Shown here piece by piece: positions 1-8,993 of a stretch of DNA of 64,000 nt (position 1 is its first letter; every line of letters begins with the position of its first letter). A program made the translations under genes and the position numbers. The DNA is taken from contig NZ_ACQA01000002.1 in the NCBI RefSeq assembly GCF_000182645.1, positions 682,001 through 746,000 on the forward strand, given 5' to 3'. The notes beneath the pieces are model-generated. The model saw only the letters and a program-made list of their open reading frames with translations. It had not been told where the DNA came from and made no database searches. This stretch comes from Brucella intermedia LMG 3301 (GTDB lineage Bacteria; Pseudomonadota; Alphaproteobacteria; Rhizobiales; Rhizobiaceae).

Positions 1-1
1 C

Positions 2-1546
2 TTCGTGAAGGCAAACCCAAACGCCAAGGGTGTTGTCCTTGAAAGCCATGGGCTTTTCACCTGGGCCGACGATGCCCGCACCTGCTACGAAACCACGCTC
101 GCCATCATCAACAAGGCCATCGAATGGCTGGACCGAAAGACGGCAGGCAAGGCTGTTTTCGGTGGCGCTGCCGCGCAAAGCCTGGCCGCTTCCGAGCGCC
201 GCGCCATCGCCGCGCGGCTGATGCCGGAAATTCGCGGGCTGATCGGCAAGGACGAGCGCAAGCTCGGCCATTTTGACGATCAGGATGCGGTGCTGGAATT
301 CGTGAACTCGAATAATCTGCATCCGCTCGCAGCACTTGGCACCTCCTGCCCGGACCATTTCCTGCGGACCAAAATCCGTCCTCTGGTTGTCGATTTCGAT
401 CCGGCGAAGCCCGATGTCGATGCCGTGGTTGCCGGACTTGAGGGGGCGCTGGAAGCCTATCGCGCCGATTACAAGCGCTATTACGAAGCGTGCAGGCATG
501 ACAATTCACCCAGAATGCGCGACCCAAATCCGGTGATATTCCTCATTCCCGGCGTCGGCATGCTGTCCTTTGCCCGCGACAAGGCGACGGCGCGCATTGC
601 AGGTGAGTTTTATGTCAATGCGATCAATGTGATGCGCGGTGCATCCGGCGTATCGGAATATCAGGGCCTGCCGGAACAGGAAGCCTTCGATATCGAATAC
701 TGGCTGCTTGAAGAAGCAAAGCTGCAACGTATGCCGAAGCCAAAGAGCCTTGCGGGCCGCGTTGCATTCATCACCGGCGGCGCTGGCGGCATTGGTTTTG
801 CGACCGCCGAAAGGCTGGCGGGCGAGGGCGCTTGCGTGGTTCTGGCGGATATTGACGCAGGATCGCTCAAAACCGCTCACGACAATCTCGTAAAGCGGTT
901 TGGTGCTGATCAGGTTCGCAGCGTCGAACTGAATGTCACTGACGAGCACGGCGTAGCCAATGCCTTTGTCGAAGCCAGTGTCGAGCTTGGCGGCATCGAC
1001 ATTCTGGTGTCCAATGCCGGTATCGCTTCATCCGCGCCGGTGGAAACCACCGAACTTTCCATGTGGAACCGCAACATCGACATTCTGGCGACCGGCTATT
1101 TCCTTGTGTCGCGAGAAGCATTCCGCCTGTTCCGCCGCCAGAAGAACGGTGGCAATGTGGTGTTCGTCGCATCCAAGAACGGGCTTGCTGCATCCCCCAA
1201 TGCTTCGGCCTATTGCGCTGCAAAGGCTGCGGAAATCCATCTGGCGCGCTGTCTGGCGCTGGAAGGCGCGGATGCGGGCATTCGCGTCAATGTGGTCAAC
1301 CCGGATGCGGTTCTGCGCGGCTCCAAGATATGGGACGGCGAATGGCGTGAACAGCGCGCGGCGTCTTCCAAAATCGACGTTTCCGAGCTTGAGGAACATT
1401 ATCGCAAGCGCTCCATGCTGAAGCTGAATGTCTTCCCCGAAGACATTGCGGAGGCGATCTATTTCCTTGCGAGCGACGCCTCGGCCAAGTCGACCGGCAA
1501 CATCATCAATGTGGACGCCGGAAACCAGCAGAGCTTTCCGCGCTGA
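2..1546 (+). CDS. rhaD: Bifunctional rhamnulose-1-phosphate aldolase/short-chain dehydrogenase, C-terminal part
   Basis: The gene is open to the left edge of the window, so its start is missing. About 514 residues are visible; rhizobial RhaD proteins are near 700. The visible N-terminal portion has the class II aldolase stretch VLESHGLFTW, whose His is a likely metal ligand. From about residue 250 a complete short-chain dehydrogenase domain follows, with the nucleotide-binding motif TGGAGGIG, the NAG motif of the SDR fold (SNAGIAS) and the catalytic YCAAK. The family splits rhamnulose-1-phosphate into dihydroxyacetone phosphate and lactaldehyde and oxidises the aldehyde or its product. The next gene is the matching isomerase, 72 bases downstream, so the pair looks like a rhaDI operon. 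The rest of the locus (regulator, transporter, kinase) would lie to the left. Confidence 0.9.
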   Translation, partial: FVKANPNAKGVVLESHGLFTWADDARTCYETTLAIINKAIEWLDRKTAGKAVFGGAAAQSLAASERRAIAARLMPEIRGLIGKDERKLGHFDDQDAVLEFVNSNNLHPLAALGTSCPDHFLRTKIRPLVVDFDPAKPDVDAVVAGLEGALEAYRADYKRYYEACRHDNSPRMRDPNPVIFLIPGVGMLSFARDKATARIAGEFYVNAINVMRGASGVSEYQGLPEQEAFDIEYWLLEEAKLQRMPKPKSLAGRVAFITGGAGGIGFATAERLAGEGACVVLADIDAGSLKTAHDNLVKRFGADQVRSVELNVTDEHGVANAFVEASVELGGIDILVSNAGIASSAPVETTELSMWNRNIDILATGYFLVSREAFRLFRRQKNGGNVVFVASKNGLAASPNASAYCAAKAAEIHLARCLALEGADAGIRVNVVNPDAVLRGSKIWDGEWREQRAASSKIDVSELEEHYRKRSMLKLNVFPEDIAEAIYFLASDASAKSTGNIINVDAGNQQSFPR

Positions 1547-1618
1547 TCCGGAAAAGGCGCGACAGCCCTTGCTTTCGCGCCTTTTGTCCATGAAATTCAG
1601 GACATTCTGGGAGGAACC

Positions 1619-2911
1619 ATGTCCGAGCAACGCATTGCGGCAGATTTCATCGCCGAGCATAATTCCGGTTTTGAAGACGCCTTGAAAAGCGATTATCAGG
1701 CACTTGGCGAACAGCTTTTGCGCCGTGGCATCGAGATCGACAGGATCACCGACAAGGTGGCGGCCTATTTCGTCGCCGTGCCTTCATGGGGCACCGGCAC
1801 GGGCGGCACACGGTTCGGGCGCTTTCCGGGCAGGGGCGAACCGCGCGGCATTTTCGACAAGCTCGACGATTGCGCGGTCATCAACGAGCTATGCCGTGCA
1901 ACGCCGAATGTTTCCCTGCATATTCCATGGGACAAGGCTGATCCGAAGAAACTCAAAGCCCATGCGCAGGCGCTCGGTCTCGGCTTCGACGCCATGAATT
2001 CCAATACGTTTGCCGATGCGGCGGACCAGAAGCTTTCCTATAAATTCGGTTCGTTGACCCATGTCGACCCGGCAGTGCGGGCACAGGCCGTCGAGCACAA
2101 TATCGAGTGCATCGAAATCGGAAAAGCCATAGGTTCCAAGGCCTTGACAGTCTGGCTCAGTGACGGTTCCAACTTTCCGGGCCAGCAGAATTTCACGCGC
2201 GCCTTCGAGCGTTATCTGGCTTCGATGGGCGAAATCTATAAGGCGTTGCCAGACGACTGGCGGCTGTTTTCCGAGCACAAGATGTATGAACCGGCCTTCT
2301 ATTCGACGGTGGTTCAGGACTGGGGCACCAATTATCTCATCGCCTCGACGCTTGGGCCGAAGGCGCAATGTCTCGTCGATCTTGGCCATCATGCCCCCAA
2401 CACCAATATCGAAATGATCGTGGCGCGGCTGATCCAGTTCGGAAAGCTCGGCGGATTCCATTTCAACGACAGCAAATATGGTGACGACGACCTCGACGCC
2501 GGCTCCATCGATCCCTATCGATTGTTCCTTGTTTTCAATGAGTTGGTGGATGCCGGCTATCGCGGCGTGGCGGATTTCCATCCCGCCCACATGATCGACC
2601 AGTCGCATAATGTCACCGATCCGCTGGAAAGCCTCATCTCATCCGCAAGTGAAATCCGCCGCGCCTATGCGCAGGCGCTGCTGGTGGACCGCGAGGCACT
2701 GGAAACCTACCAGCGGGAAAACGATGCGCTGATGGCTTCCGATACGCTGAAACGGGCCTACCGGATAGACGTCGAACCGATCCTTGCGGAAGCGCGCCGC
2801 CGCACCGGCGGGGCCATCGAACCCATCGCCGCATACAGGGCGAGCGGCTACCGCGACAAGGTTGCCAGGGAGCGCCCGGAGACCAAAAGCGATGGGGGCG
2901 CATTCAACTGA
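1619..2911 (+). CDS. rhaI: L-rhamnose isomerase (rhizobial/Pseudomonas stutzeri type)
   Basis: 430 residues, a cytoplasmic TIM-barrel sugar isomerase that converts L-rhamnose to L-rhamnulose ahead of RhaD. Metal and substrate contacts expected in this family are visible: SEHKMYEP near residue 218, DLGHHAPNTNIE near 254, and FHFNDSKYGDDD near 280 with its Asp-rich metal site. The start at 1619 follows a strong GGAGG ribosome site at about 1609. It is unlike the E. coli RhaA sequence type, as is usual in rhizobia. The tight spacing after rhaD indicates one transcript. Confidence 0.92.
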   Translation: MSEQRIAADFIAEHNSGFEDALKSDYQALGEQLLRRGIEIDRITDKVAAYFVAVPSWGTGTGGTRFGRFPGRGEPRGIFDKLDDCAVINELCRATPNVSLHIPWDKADPKKLKAHAQALGLGFDAMNSNTFADAADQKLSYKFGSLTHVDPAVRAQAVEHNIECIEIGKAIGSKALTVWLSDGSNFPGQQNFTRAFERYLASMGEIYKALPDDWRLFSEHKMYEPAFYSTVVQDWGTNYLIASTLGPKAQCLVDLGHHAPNTNIEMIVARLIQFGKLGGFHFNDSKYGDDDLDAGSIDPYRLFLVFNELVDAGYRGVADFHPAHMIDQSHNVTDPLESLISSASEIRRAYAQALLVDREALETYQRENDALMASDTLKRAYRIDVEPILAEARRRTGGAIEPIAAYRASGYRDKVARERPETKSDGGAFN

Positions 2912-3013
2912 AACCCCGTCTGCCACAAAATAGCCACAGAAAGAACGGGCGTTCGCCGCATTTGAGAAGCGTTTTATGACGTTTTTTGTTCAAAAAATCG
3001 CGTTTAACGACGG

Positions 3014-3653
3014 TTAACGCGATTTTCTGAACGTCAGATTGAAGCGAAACGGACCCAGTTTTTCATGCTCGCCGCGCTTCAAGGCAAGTATGCCATGATA
3101 GAAGAGGCGCGACGGTCCGCCCCACACAACCACGTCGCCATGGTGCAGGATATATTTCGCGATCGGGTCGGTTCGCTTCAACCCGCCGAACCGGAAAGTC
3201 GCGGGCAGGCCGAGCGACACCGAAACAATCGGCTGGTTGAAATCCTGTTCATCCTTGTCCTGATGCAATGAAAGTTTCGCACCCGGTTCATACCGGTTGA
3301 TGAGGCAGGCATCCGGCACGAAATCGGGATAACCGGCTTCTCCGGCGGCAGTCCGGGCAAGCGTGCGAAACGCTTCCGGCATGGCAGGCCAGGGCAGGCC
3401 GGTTTCCGGATCGTCAGTGCTGTAACGGTAGCCGCTCCGGGTCCGTAACCCAGCCGAAATTCCCGCAATTCGTCATCGCAACCGACATGCGATAACCGCC
3501 GGGCGTTGTCATATGCCGGAAGGGCGCGGCAGCGGAAACATCCGCCACCGCTTTCAGAACGGCATCCTCGCGGGAAAGCGCAAAGCCGCGCAGAAGCACG
3601 GCTCCGGGCGCAAGAACTTCACGCGGTTCGATCTGGTCGAAAAGGTCTCTCAT
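3014..3653 (-). pseudogene. alkB: AlkB-type alkylated DNA repair dioxygenase, frameshifted
   Basis: Read leftwards, the frame from 3653 gives a normal AlkB N-terminus that ends prematurely at 3414 after GWVTDPERLPLQH. The rest of the protein, including the Fe(II)/2-oxoglutarate ligands LHQDKDE and the C-terminal RFNLTFR, runs in another frame to 3014. Removing one G from the GGG at 3439-3441 restores GWVTDRSGYRYSTDD and one continuous protein of about 212 residues. AlkB removes 1-methyladenine and 3-methylcytosine from DNA. Everything apart from the extra base is well conserved, so this is either a very recent pseudogene or a sequence error. Confidence 0.85.
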
Positions 3654-3986
3654 GGGAACTTTCTAGCACAAGAACAGACGACAGCCTCCCGAAACCTGCT
3701 TTCAAACTGAAACAACTGCCGGAGCCGTGGAAACGGGGCCGAATCAGAGCGCATGACCGCACTTTCCGGTGCGTTCGCCCCCTGCCGGACCGCAGCTTTT
3801 CGCCGGTCAGAAGCCTTCAGGAGAGACTGGCCAAGTCTAAAATCCAATTTTGCTTATATATGTATAGACAACATATAAAAAAGATGGTCCTATGTCGGTG
3901 AGACCACAAAAAATTGCTAAACATTAGTGCCGGAACGAGTAGAAGTTCGGCAACAATATTGTTTTGCCAAAGGTCCGCAGGGGAAC
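3654..3986. other. Intergenic region, divergent alkB / SDR cluster
   Basis: 333 bases without a convincing gene. The left half is GC-rich and carries the alkB promoter. From about 3840 it turns AT-rich and holds a palindromic operator-like site (listed separately) and probably the promoter of the SDR-ABC cluster. Confidence 0.5.
3859..3875. promoter_or_regulatory. Putative GntR/HutC-type operator
   Basis: Inverted repeat TATGT-N7-ACATA enclosing GTATAGAC, which fits the HutC-subfamily consensus GT-N-TA-N-AC. It lies about 110 bases before the SDR start, in the AT-rich promoter region of the catabolic cluster. No GntR gene is in the window, so a cognate regulator would have to be encoded elsewhere. 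Confidence 0.4.
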
Positions 3987-4763
3987 ATGATGCAGGTTTT
4001 ATCGCTTTTCGACCTCAGCGGGCGTAAAGCGCTGGTTACCGGTGCGAGCCGGGGACTGGGACAGGCCATTGCCGAAGCGCTTGCCTCGGCTGGTGCCGAT
4101 GTCGCTATTACAGCGCGCAAGTCCGGCGATCTTTCCGAAACGGCATCCCGTATCGCCGCTCATGGGCGCGCCTCGGCAAGTCTTTCGCTCGATGTGCGTG
4201 ATGTCGCCGGCTGCGCCTCCGCCGTCGCACAGGCAGCGGAAACGCTCGGCGGCCTCGATATCCTCGTCAACAATGCAGGTTATGAAGAAATCCGCCCTTC
4301 GCTCGATGTGGATGAGGCGCTCTGGGAGCGTATCGTTTCGACCAATCTCAAGGGCGCGTTCTTCTGCGCGCAGGCCGCTGCCCGCCAGATGACGGAGAAC
4401 GGCAAGGGCGGTTCGATCATCAATCTCTGCTCGCTGACCTCCTATGTCGGCGTGCCAACCGCCGTGCCTTACGGCGCCTCCAAATCGGGCCTTATGGGCA
4501 TGACCCACGCGCTTGCGGCTGAATGGGCGCCTTCCGGCATTCGCGTCAACGGGATTGCGCCGGGTTATTTCCGTACCGCCATGACCGATGTGTTTTACGA
4601 GAATGACGACTGGCAGAAGGCGATGCTGGCCAAAATTCCGCAGGGGCGTTTCGGCGCGATGGAAGATGTCGCGGGCGCAGTGGTGTTTCTGGCAAGCGCC
4701 GCATCGTCCTATGTCACGGGGCAGGTGATACCGATTGACGGAGGCTACCTCGCTTCGATCTGA
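3987..4763 (+). CDS. SDR-family oxidoreductase (HpsO / gluconate 5-dehydrogenase-like)
   Basis: 258 residues, a classical cytoplasmic NAD(P)-dependent short-chain dehydrogenase. It has GASRGLG at 19-25, NNAG at 95-98 and catalytic YGASK at 162-166. The start at 3987 was chosen because GCAGGGG lies just upstream and the SDR fold begins at residue 11; an upstream in-frame start would add a tail without homology. It heads a cluster with an ABC importer, a HisD-like dehydrogenase and a zinc alcohol dehydrogenase, so its likely role is oxidising an imported hydroxylated substrate. Annotation pipelines would call it 3-oxoacyl-ACP reductase or gluconate 5-dehydrogenase. The substrate cannot be read from sequence. 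Confidence 0.85.
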   Translation: MMQVLSLFDLSGRKALVTGASRGLGQAIAEALASAGADVAITARKSGDLSETASRIAAHGRASASLSLDVRDVAGCASAVAQAAETLGGLDILVNNAGYEEIRPSLDVDEALWERIVSTNLKGAFFCAQAAARQMTENGKGGSIINLCSLTSYVGVPTAVPYGASKSGLMGMTHALAAEWAPSGIRVNGIAPGYFRTAMTDVFYENDDWQKAMLAKIPQGRFGAMEDVAGAVVFLASAASSYVTGQVIPIDGGYLASI

Positions 4764-4857
4764 TTTTCCTGAAGTGGAATATCAGCAAGTCGCGAAACAC
4801 GTCTGAAATAACATCATAAAGCATCTTCCGGTGCTTTGACTGAAATGGGAAACTGCG

Positions 4858-5994
4858 ATGAATACAACCGACACCGGACCTGGCCGTAAAGTTTCAAACG
4901 GACCGGCTGCCGTATCGGTCAACAATGTCAGCATGATCTATAACGGCTTCCACGCCGTGCGTGCGGCATCTTTCGATCTCGCCAAGGGCCGCTTTCTGAC
5001 CATTCTGGGGCCGTCCGGTTCCGGCAAGACCACGCTCCTGCGGCTCATTGCCGGTTTCCAGAAACCGAGCATCGGCGAAATCTTCATCAATGGTGAAGCC
5101 GTCAGCGCCGTGCCGCCGCACAAGCGCTCCATCGGCATGGTTTTCCAGAAGCTCGCGCTTTTTCCGCATATGACGGCGGCTGAAAACGTCGCCTTTCCGC
5201 TGAAAATGCGCCGTTTCGATGCGCGCTCCATCCCCGAGCGGGTGGAACGCTATCTCGACCTCGTTCGCCTCAACGGCCTCGGCGGGCGGCGTGTGCATGA
5301 ACTTTCCGGCGGCCAGCAGCAGCGCGTTGCCATCGCACGCGCCCTCGTTTTCGAGCCGGACCTGCTTCTGCTCGACGAACCTCTGGCGGCTCTCGACCGC
5401 AAGCTGCGCGAGGAAATGCAGCTTGAATTCCGCCGTATCCAGCGGGAACTCGGCGTCACGACGATCAACGTCACCCACGACCAGCGCGAGGCGCTCGTCG
5501 TATCCGACGAGATTATCGTCATGGATGGCGGCGAAATCCAGCAGATGGCTGAGCCGTCCGAAACCTATCGCAACCCATCCAATGCCTTTGTGGCGAACTT
5601 CATCGGCGTCACCAATTTCATTTCCGGCAAGGCATCTTCAATCGACGGCAATCTGGTGCGGGTCGATGCGGGAACGGCTCTGGCAGGCACGGCAGGCGAG
5701 GGGCGTGGAGGTGTTGCCCACGGCGCGAATGTCTCCTGCGCAATCCGCGCCGAACAAATCCGCATTGGCGGCAGCGCCACAGCGCATGGAGCACTCGATA
5801 CCGTGCTCGAAGGCATCGTAACCGATGCGATCTTTGAAGGCGAACGCATCGTCTATGAATTGCGAGTTCCTGCCCTGGGAAACGTGTTGATGCGCGTCTT
5901 CGACCACGATCCCATCGGCCACAGCCAGTTTGCAGAAGGTGAAACCGTGCATCTTGGCTGGAACGCCCGCGATCTCATCGTCTTTGCCGCATGA
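4858..5994 (+). CDS. ABC transporter ATP-binding protein, spermidine/putrescine (PotA) type
   Basis: 378 residues. Walker A GPSGSGKT is at 51-58, followed by the Q-loop, the signature LSGGQQQR, Walker B LLLLDEPLAALD and the H-loop THDQREA. A C-terminal TOBE-like domain (about 270-378) is typical of PotA/FbpC/MalK-type subunits. It powers import through the two permeases downstream, with the Tat-exported binding protein at 6032. Order is ATPase, binding protein, permease, permease on the same strand as the SDR gene, 94 bases behind it, so they are likely co-transcribed. PotA-class importers carry polyamines, Fe(III), phosphonates or small organic acids. Confidence 0.9.
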   Translation: MNTTDTGPGRKVSNGPAAVSVNNVSMIYNGFHAVRAASFDLAKGRFLTILGPSGSGKTTLLRLIAGFQKPSIGEIFINGEAVSAVPPHKRSIGMVFQKLALFPHMTAAENVAFPLKMRRFDARSIPERVERYLDLVRLNGLGGRRVHELSGGQQQRVAIARALVFEPDLLLLDEPLAALDRKLREEMQLEFRRIQRELGVTTINVTHDQREALVVSDEIIVMDGGEIQQMAEPSETYRNPSNAFVANFIGVTNFISGKASSIDGNLVRVDAGTALAGTAGEGRGGVAHGANVSCAIRAEQIRIGGSATAHGALDTVLEGIVTDAIFEGERIVYELRVPALGNVLMRVFDHDPIGHSQFAEGETVHLGWNARDLIVFAA

Positions 5995-6031
5995 CTGAAA
6001 CATTACGGGGAAACTCCACAGGAGAAACAAA

Positions 6032-7147
6032 ATGAACAATCTGAAGAAGCCTTTTCTGACCCTCGACCGCCGCCGCTTCCTGCAAAGCGCGGGCGCTCTT
6101 GCCGCCGCAGCCGGCACGACGTCGCTCGGCCTTTCGCGCGCCTTTGCCGAAGAACCGGCAAAGCCGAAGGAACTGATCGTGCGCGCCTGGGGCGGGAGCT
6201 GGGTGGATGCGCTGAAAGCTGGCGTGTCCGATCCGTTTACCGCCAAGACCGGCATTTCCATCCGCCACGACCTGACCGAAGACAACGAAATCCAGCCGAA
6301 GCTCTGGGCTGCGGTCGCGCAGAAGCGTGTTCCGCCGATCCACGTCAACTGGGATACGACCACCAATGCGACCAAATCGGCATTGCGCGGCGTGACGGAA
6401 GACCTTTCGGACCTGTCGAACCTCAAGAACACCACCGATCTTGCCAAGCCGGTTGGTCTCGACGGCTATCCGATCGTCAACACCTATGGCTATGTCTATG
6501 TGCTGGCCTATCGTCCGGAAGCCTTCCCGGATGGCCCGCCGAAGTCGTGGCACGCCCTGCTTGATCCGAAGTTCAAGGGCCGCATCGCGCTTTACAACGA
6601 TGGCATCGGCTTCCACTTCCCGGCGCAGGTTGCCGGTGGCGGCAAGCTGGAAGACATTCCCGGCAATATGCAGCCCGCATGGGATTTCATCGCCAAGGTG
6701 AAGCAGCAGCAGCCGCTTCTCGGCGAAGACCCGGATTTCACCACCTGGTTCCAGAAGGGCGAAATCGATCTGGCCTGCACCATTTCCACCAATGCGCGCG
6801 AAGCCCAGAAGAACGGCGTCAAGATCGACTGGACCGTCCCGGAAGAGGGCGCGAAGTTCGACACGGACGGTCTGTGGATTCCAAAGGGCCTGCCGGAAAA
6901 CGAGCTTTACTGGGCCAAGGAATATATCAACTTAGCGCTCACCAAGGATGCGCAGCAGGTCTGGCTCGATGGCCTCGGCCTGCCGGGCGTCGTGCCGGGC
7001 CTGACCCCGCCCGCCGATCTGGTGAACGATCCGGCCTATCCGACCAAGGACGAGGATTTCAAACACCTCATCCGCATTTCGGCAAAGGTGCAGGTGGAAA
7101 ACGAGAGCGAATGGTTCTCGAAGTTCAAGGCCATCATGCAGGGCTGA
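6032..7147 (+). CDS. Extracellular solute-binding protein, PotD type, Tat-exported
   Basis: 371 residues. The N-terminus carries a twin-arginine signal (RRRFLQSAGAL from residue 13) and likely cleavage after AFA near 39, so the protein folds before export to the periplasm. The body matches the spermidine/putrescine-type binding family, including the stretch IVRAWGGSW and a central TYGYVYVLAY. It lies between its ATPase and two permeases and is the specificity component of this importer. Tat export of a soluble binding protein is less common than Sec export. The ligand is unknown; the neighbouring dehydrogenases point to a polyol or hydroxylated sulfonate rather than a polyamine. Confidence 0.88.
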   Translation: MNNLKKPFLTLDRRRFLQSAGALAAAAGTTSLGLSRAFAEEPAKPKELIVRAWGGSWVDALKAGVSDPFTAKTGISIRHDLTEDNEIQPKLWAAVAQKRVPPIHVNWDTTTNATKSALRGVTEDLSDLSNLKNTTDLAKPVGLDGYPIVNTYGYVYVLAYRPEAFPDGPPKSWHALLDPKFKGRIALYNDGIGFHFPAQVAGGGKLEDIPGNMQPAWDFIAKVKQQQPLLGEDPDFTTWFQKGEIDLACTISTNAREAQKNGVKIDWTVPEEGAKFDTDGLWIPKGLPENELYWAKEYINLALTKDAQQVWLDGLGLPGVVPGLTPPADLVNDPAYPTKDEDFKHLIRISAKVQVENESEWFSKFKAIMQG

Positions 7148-7213
7148 TACGCCCGTTATTGCAGGAGCTGCCTTCAGGGGCGGCTCCCCATTCAGATATT
7201 CAGGAATTGAGAC

Positions 7214-8158
7214 ATGCGAGCGGCACGCACTGCCTATCCGGTTGTCTGGCGCATCATGGATGCGCTGGAAGCAATCGCAGCCTTTCTGTGGCCTGCGCGG
7301 TTCAACCGCGCCGTGCCCTATCTGATGCTGCTTCCGGCGATTGTTCTGGTCGGGCTGCTGGTGCTGGGCCTGATCCAGATCGCGGATACCAGCCTGCGCA
7401 CGCTCGACACTTCGACATTCCTGATGTCGGATTATTACACGCTCGCCAACTACAAGCGCGCGCTGACGGAAAGCCTCTTTGCAACCGTGGCATGGCGCAG
7501 CCTGTTCGGCTCGCTCGTCGTGACCGTGTTCACGCTCGTTCTGGCCTTTCCTTACGCCTATCTCATGGTGCGCACGCCATCGGCTGCCCTGCGCAAATTC
7601 CTGCTGATCGCGCTGTTCCTGCCGTTCTTCATCGGGCAGGTGGTGCGCGCCTATGGCTGGCTCATCATTCTCGGCAATCAGGGCATGGTCAACGAGGCGC
7701 TTGGCCTTGTCGGCATCGCGCCGATGCGCCTTCTCTATAACTATCCGGCGGTTCTGTTCGGTCTCATTCAATATATGCTGCCATTCGCCGTGCTGATGCT
7801 CGCACCCGCGCTCACCGCCATTCCGGAAGAAATGGAAGCGGCTGCAAGCTCGCTTGGCGCGAACTGGCTGCGGGCCTTCGCCCATGTCGTGCTGCCCATG
7901 GCGCGTCCGGGCCTGATCGGCGCGGGGCTGGTGGTGATGACGCTTTCGCTTACCGACTTCGCCGTACCAGCCATTCTGGGCGGCGGGTCGCAGGATTTCA
8001 TCGCCAATGCGATCTATGACCAGTTCTTCCGCACGTCCGATCAGGGACTGGGCGCGACGCTGGCACTGCTTCTGGTCGGCGTCGGCTCCATCCTCGTCGG
8101 CATCGTATTCACGTTGTTCGGGGCAGGCACGCTTGCCATGGGGAGGGCGCGCAAATGA
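7214..8158 (+). CDS. ABC transporter permease, PotB type
   Basis: 314 residues of inner-membrane protein with about six hydrophobic segments. The cytoplasmic EAA loop EMEAAASSLGANWLRAF contacts the ATPase. It starts 66 bases after the binding-protein gene, and its stop overlaps the start of the next permease by four bases (ATGA), so the two are translationally coupled. The N-terminal extension of about 35 residues before the first membrane span is usual for PotB relatives. Confidence 0.9.
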   Translation: MRAARTAYPVVWRIMDALEAIAAFLWPARFNRAVPYLMLLPAIVLVGLLVLGLIQIADTSLRTLDTSTFLMSDYYTLANYKRALTESLFATVAWRSLFGSLVVTVFTLVLAFPYAYLMVRTPSAALRKFLLIALFLPFFIGQVVRAYGWLIILGNQGMVNEALGLVGIAPMRLLYNYPAVLFGLIQYMLPFAVLMLAPALTAIPEEMEAAASSLGANWLRAFAHVVLPMARPGLIGAGLVVMTLSLTDFAVPAILGGGSQDFIANAIYDQFFRTSDQGLGATLALLLVGVGSILVGIVFTLFGAGTLAMGRARK

Positions 8159-8955
8159 CCTCGCCGCTGTCGAAATCCATCGTCATATGGACGTTTGTGA
8201 TCGCCGTTCTGGTGCTGCTTTCCGCACCGACCATCGTGGTGCTCGGCGCTTCCTTCACATCCGGCAACATGATCACCTTTCCGCCGGAAGGGTTTTCGCT
8301 GAAATGGTATCAGAAGATCGCCGGAACGAGCGACCTCTGGGATGCATTCCTGCGCTCGCTCTATGTCTCCTTCATCTGCACCATCGTCGCCATTCCGGTC
8401 GGAACGCTGGCGGGCATAGCGCTCGCCAAATATGCAGTGCGGTTTGAAAAGACGATCCAGATTTACCTGCTGCTGCCATTCACCATTCCGCTGATTGGCT
8501 CCGGTATCGGCCTCATGCTGATCTTCGGTCAGGCGGGCATACTGGGCCAGCTCTGGCCGGTGGGGATTGCCGCCTGCGTCATCAATCTGCCCTTCATGAT
8601 CTGGGCCGTCACGGCAAGTGCCGCCAATCTCGATGCCGATCTGGAACTTGCCGCCGCCAATTGCGGGGCAGGGCCGATCTCTACATTCTTCTTCGTCACC
8701 CTGCCGGTCGTTGTGCCGGGCGTCATCAGCGGCTCGCTTCTGATGTTCATTCTGGCGCTGAACGAATTTCTGGTGAGCCTGCTTCTGGTCGATGCCCGCA
8801 TCGTCACCCTGCCGGTGCAGATCTACAATTCAATCCGGTCCATCATCACGCCGGACCTTGCGGCCATCTCCGTCGTCTTCATCGCCTGTGCCGCCGCCGC
8901 CATATTCCTGCTCGACCGGCTGGTCGGGCTCGACATCTTCCTCAAATCGAAATGA
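8155..8955 (+). CDS. ABC transporter permease, PotC type
   Basis: 266 residues, about six membrane segments. The EAA-like loop (DLELAAANCGAGPISTF) is in the expected place in the second half. It begins with ATGA overlapping the upstream permease stop and ends 38 bases before the HisD-like gene. It forms the heterodimeric channel with the protein at 7214. Confidence 0.9.
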   Translation: MTSPLSKSIVIWTFVIAVLVLLSAPTIVVLGASFTSGNMITFPPEGFSLKWYQKIAGTSDLWDAFLRSLYVSFICTIVAIPVGTLAGIALAKYAVRFEKTIQIYLLLPFTIPLIGSGIGLMLIFGQAGILGQLWPVGIAACVINLPFMIWAVTASAANLDADLELAAANCGAGPISTFFFVTLPVVVPGVISGSLLMFILALNEFLVSLLLVDARIVTLPVQIYNSIRSIITPDLAAISVVFIACAAAAIFLLDRLVGLDIFLKSK

Positions 8956-8993
8956 CCGGTTGCATCTCCACCGCAACCGGCAAGGAGCCGATC

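Noticed and set aside
8661-8993. Upstream extension of the HisD-like frame
   Set aside because: It runs out of frame through the permease gene; the start at 8994 has a good ribosome site and a natural N-terminus.
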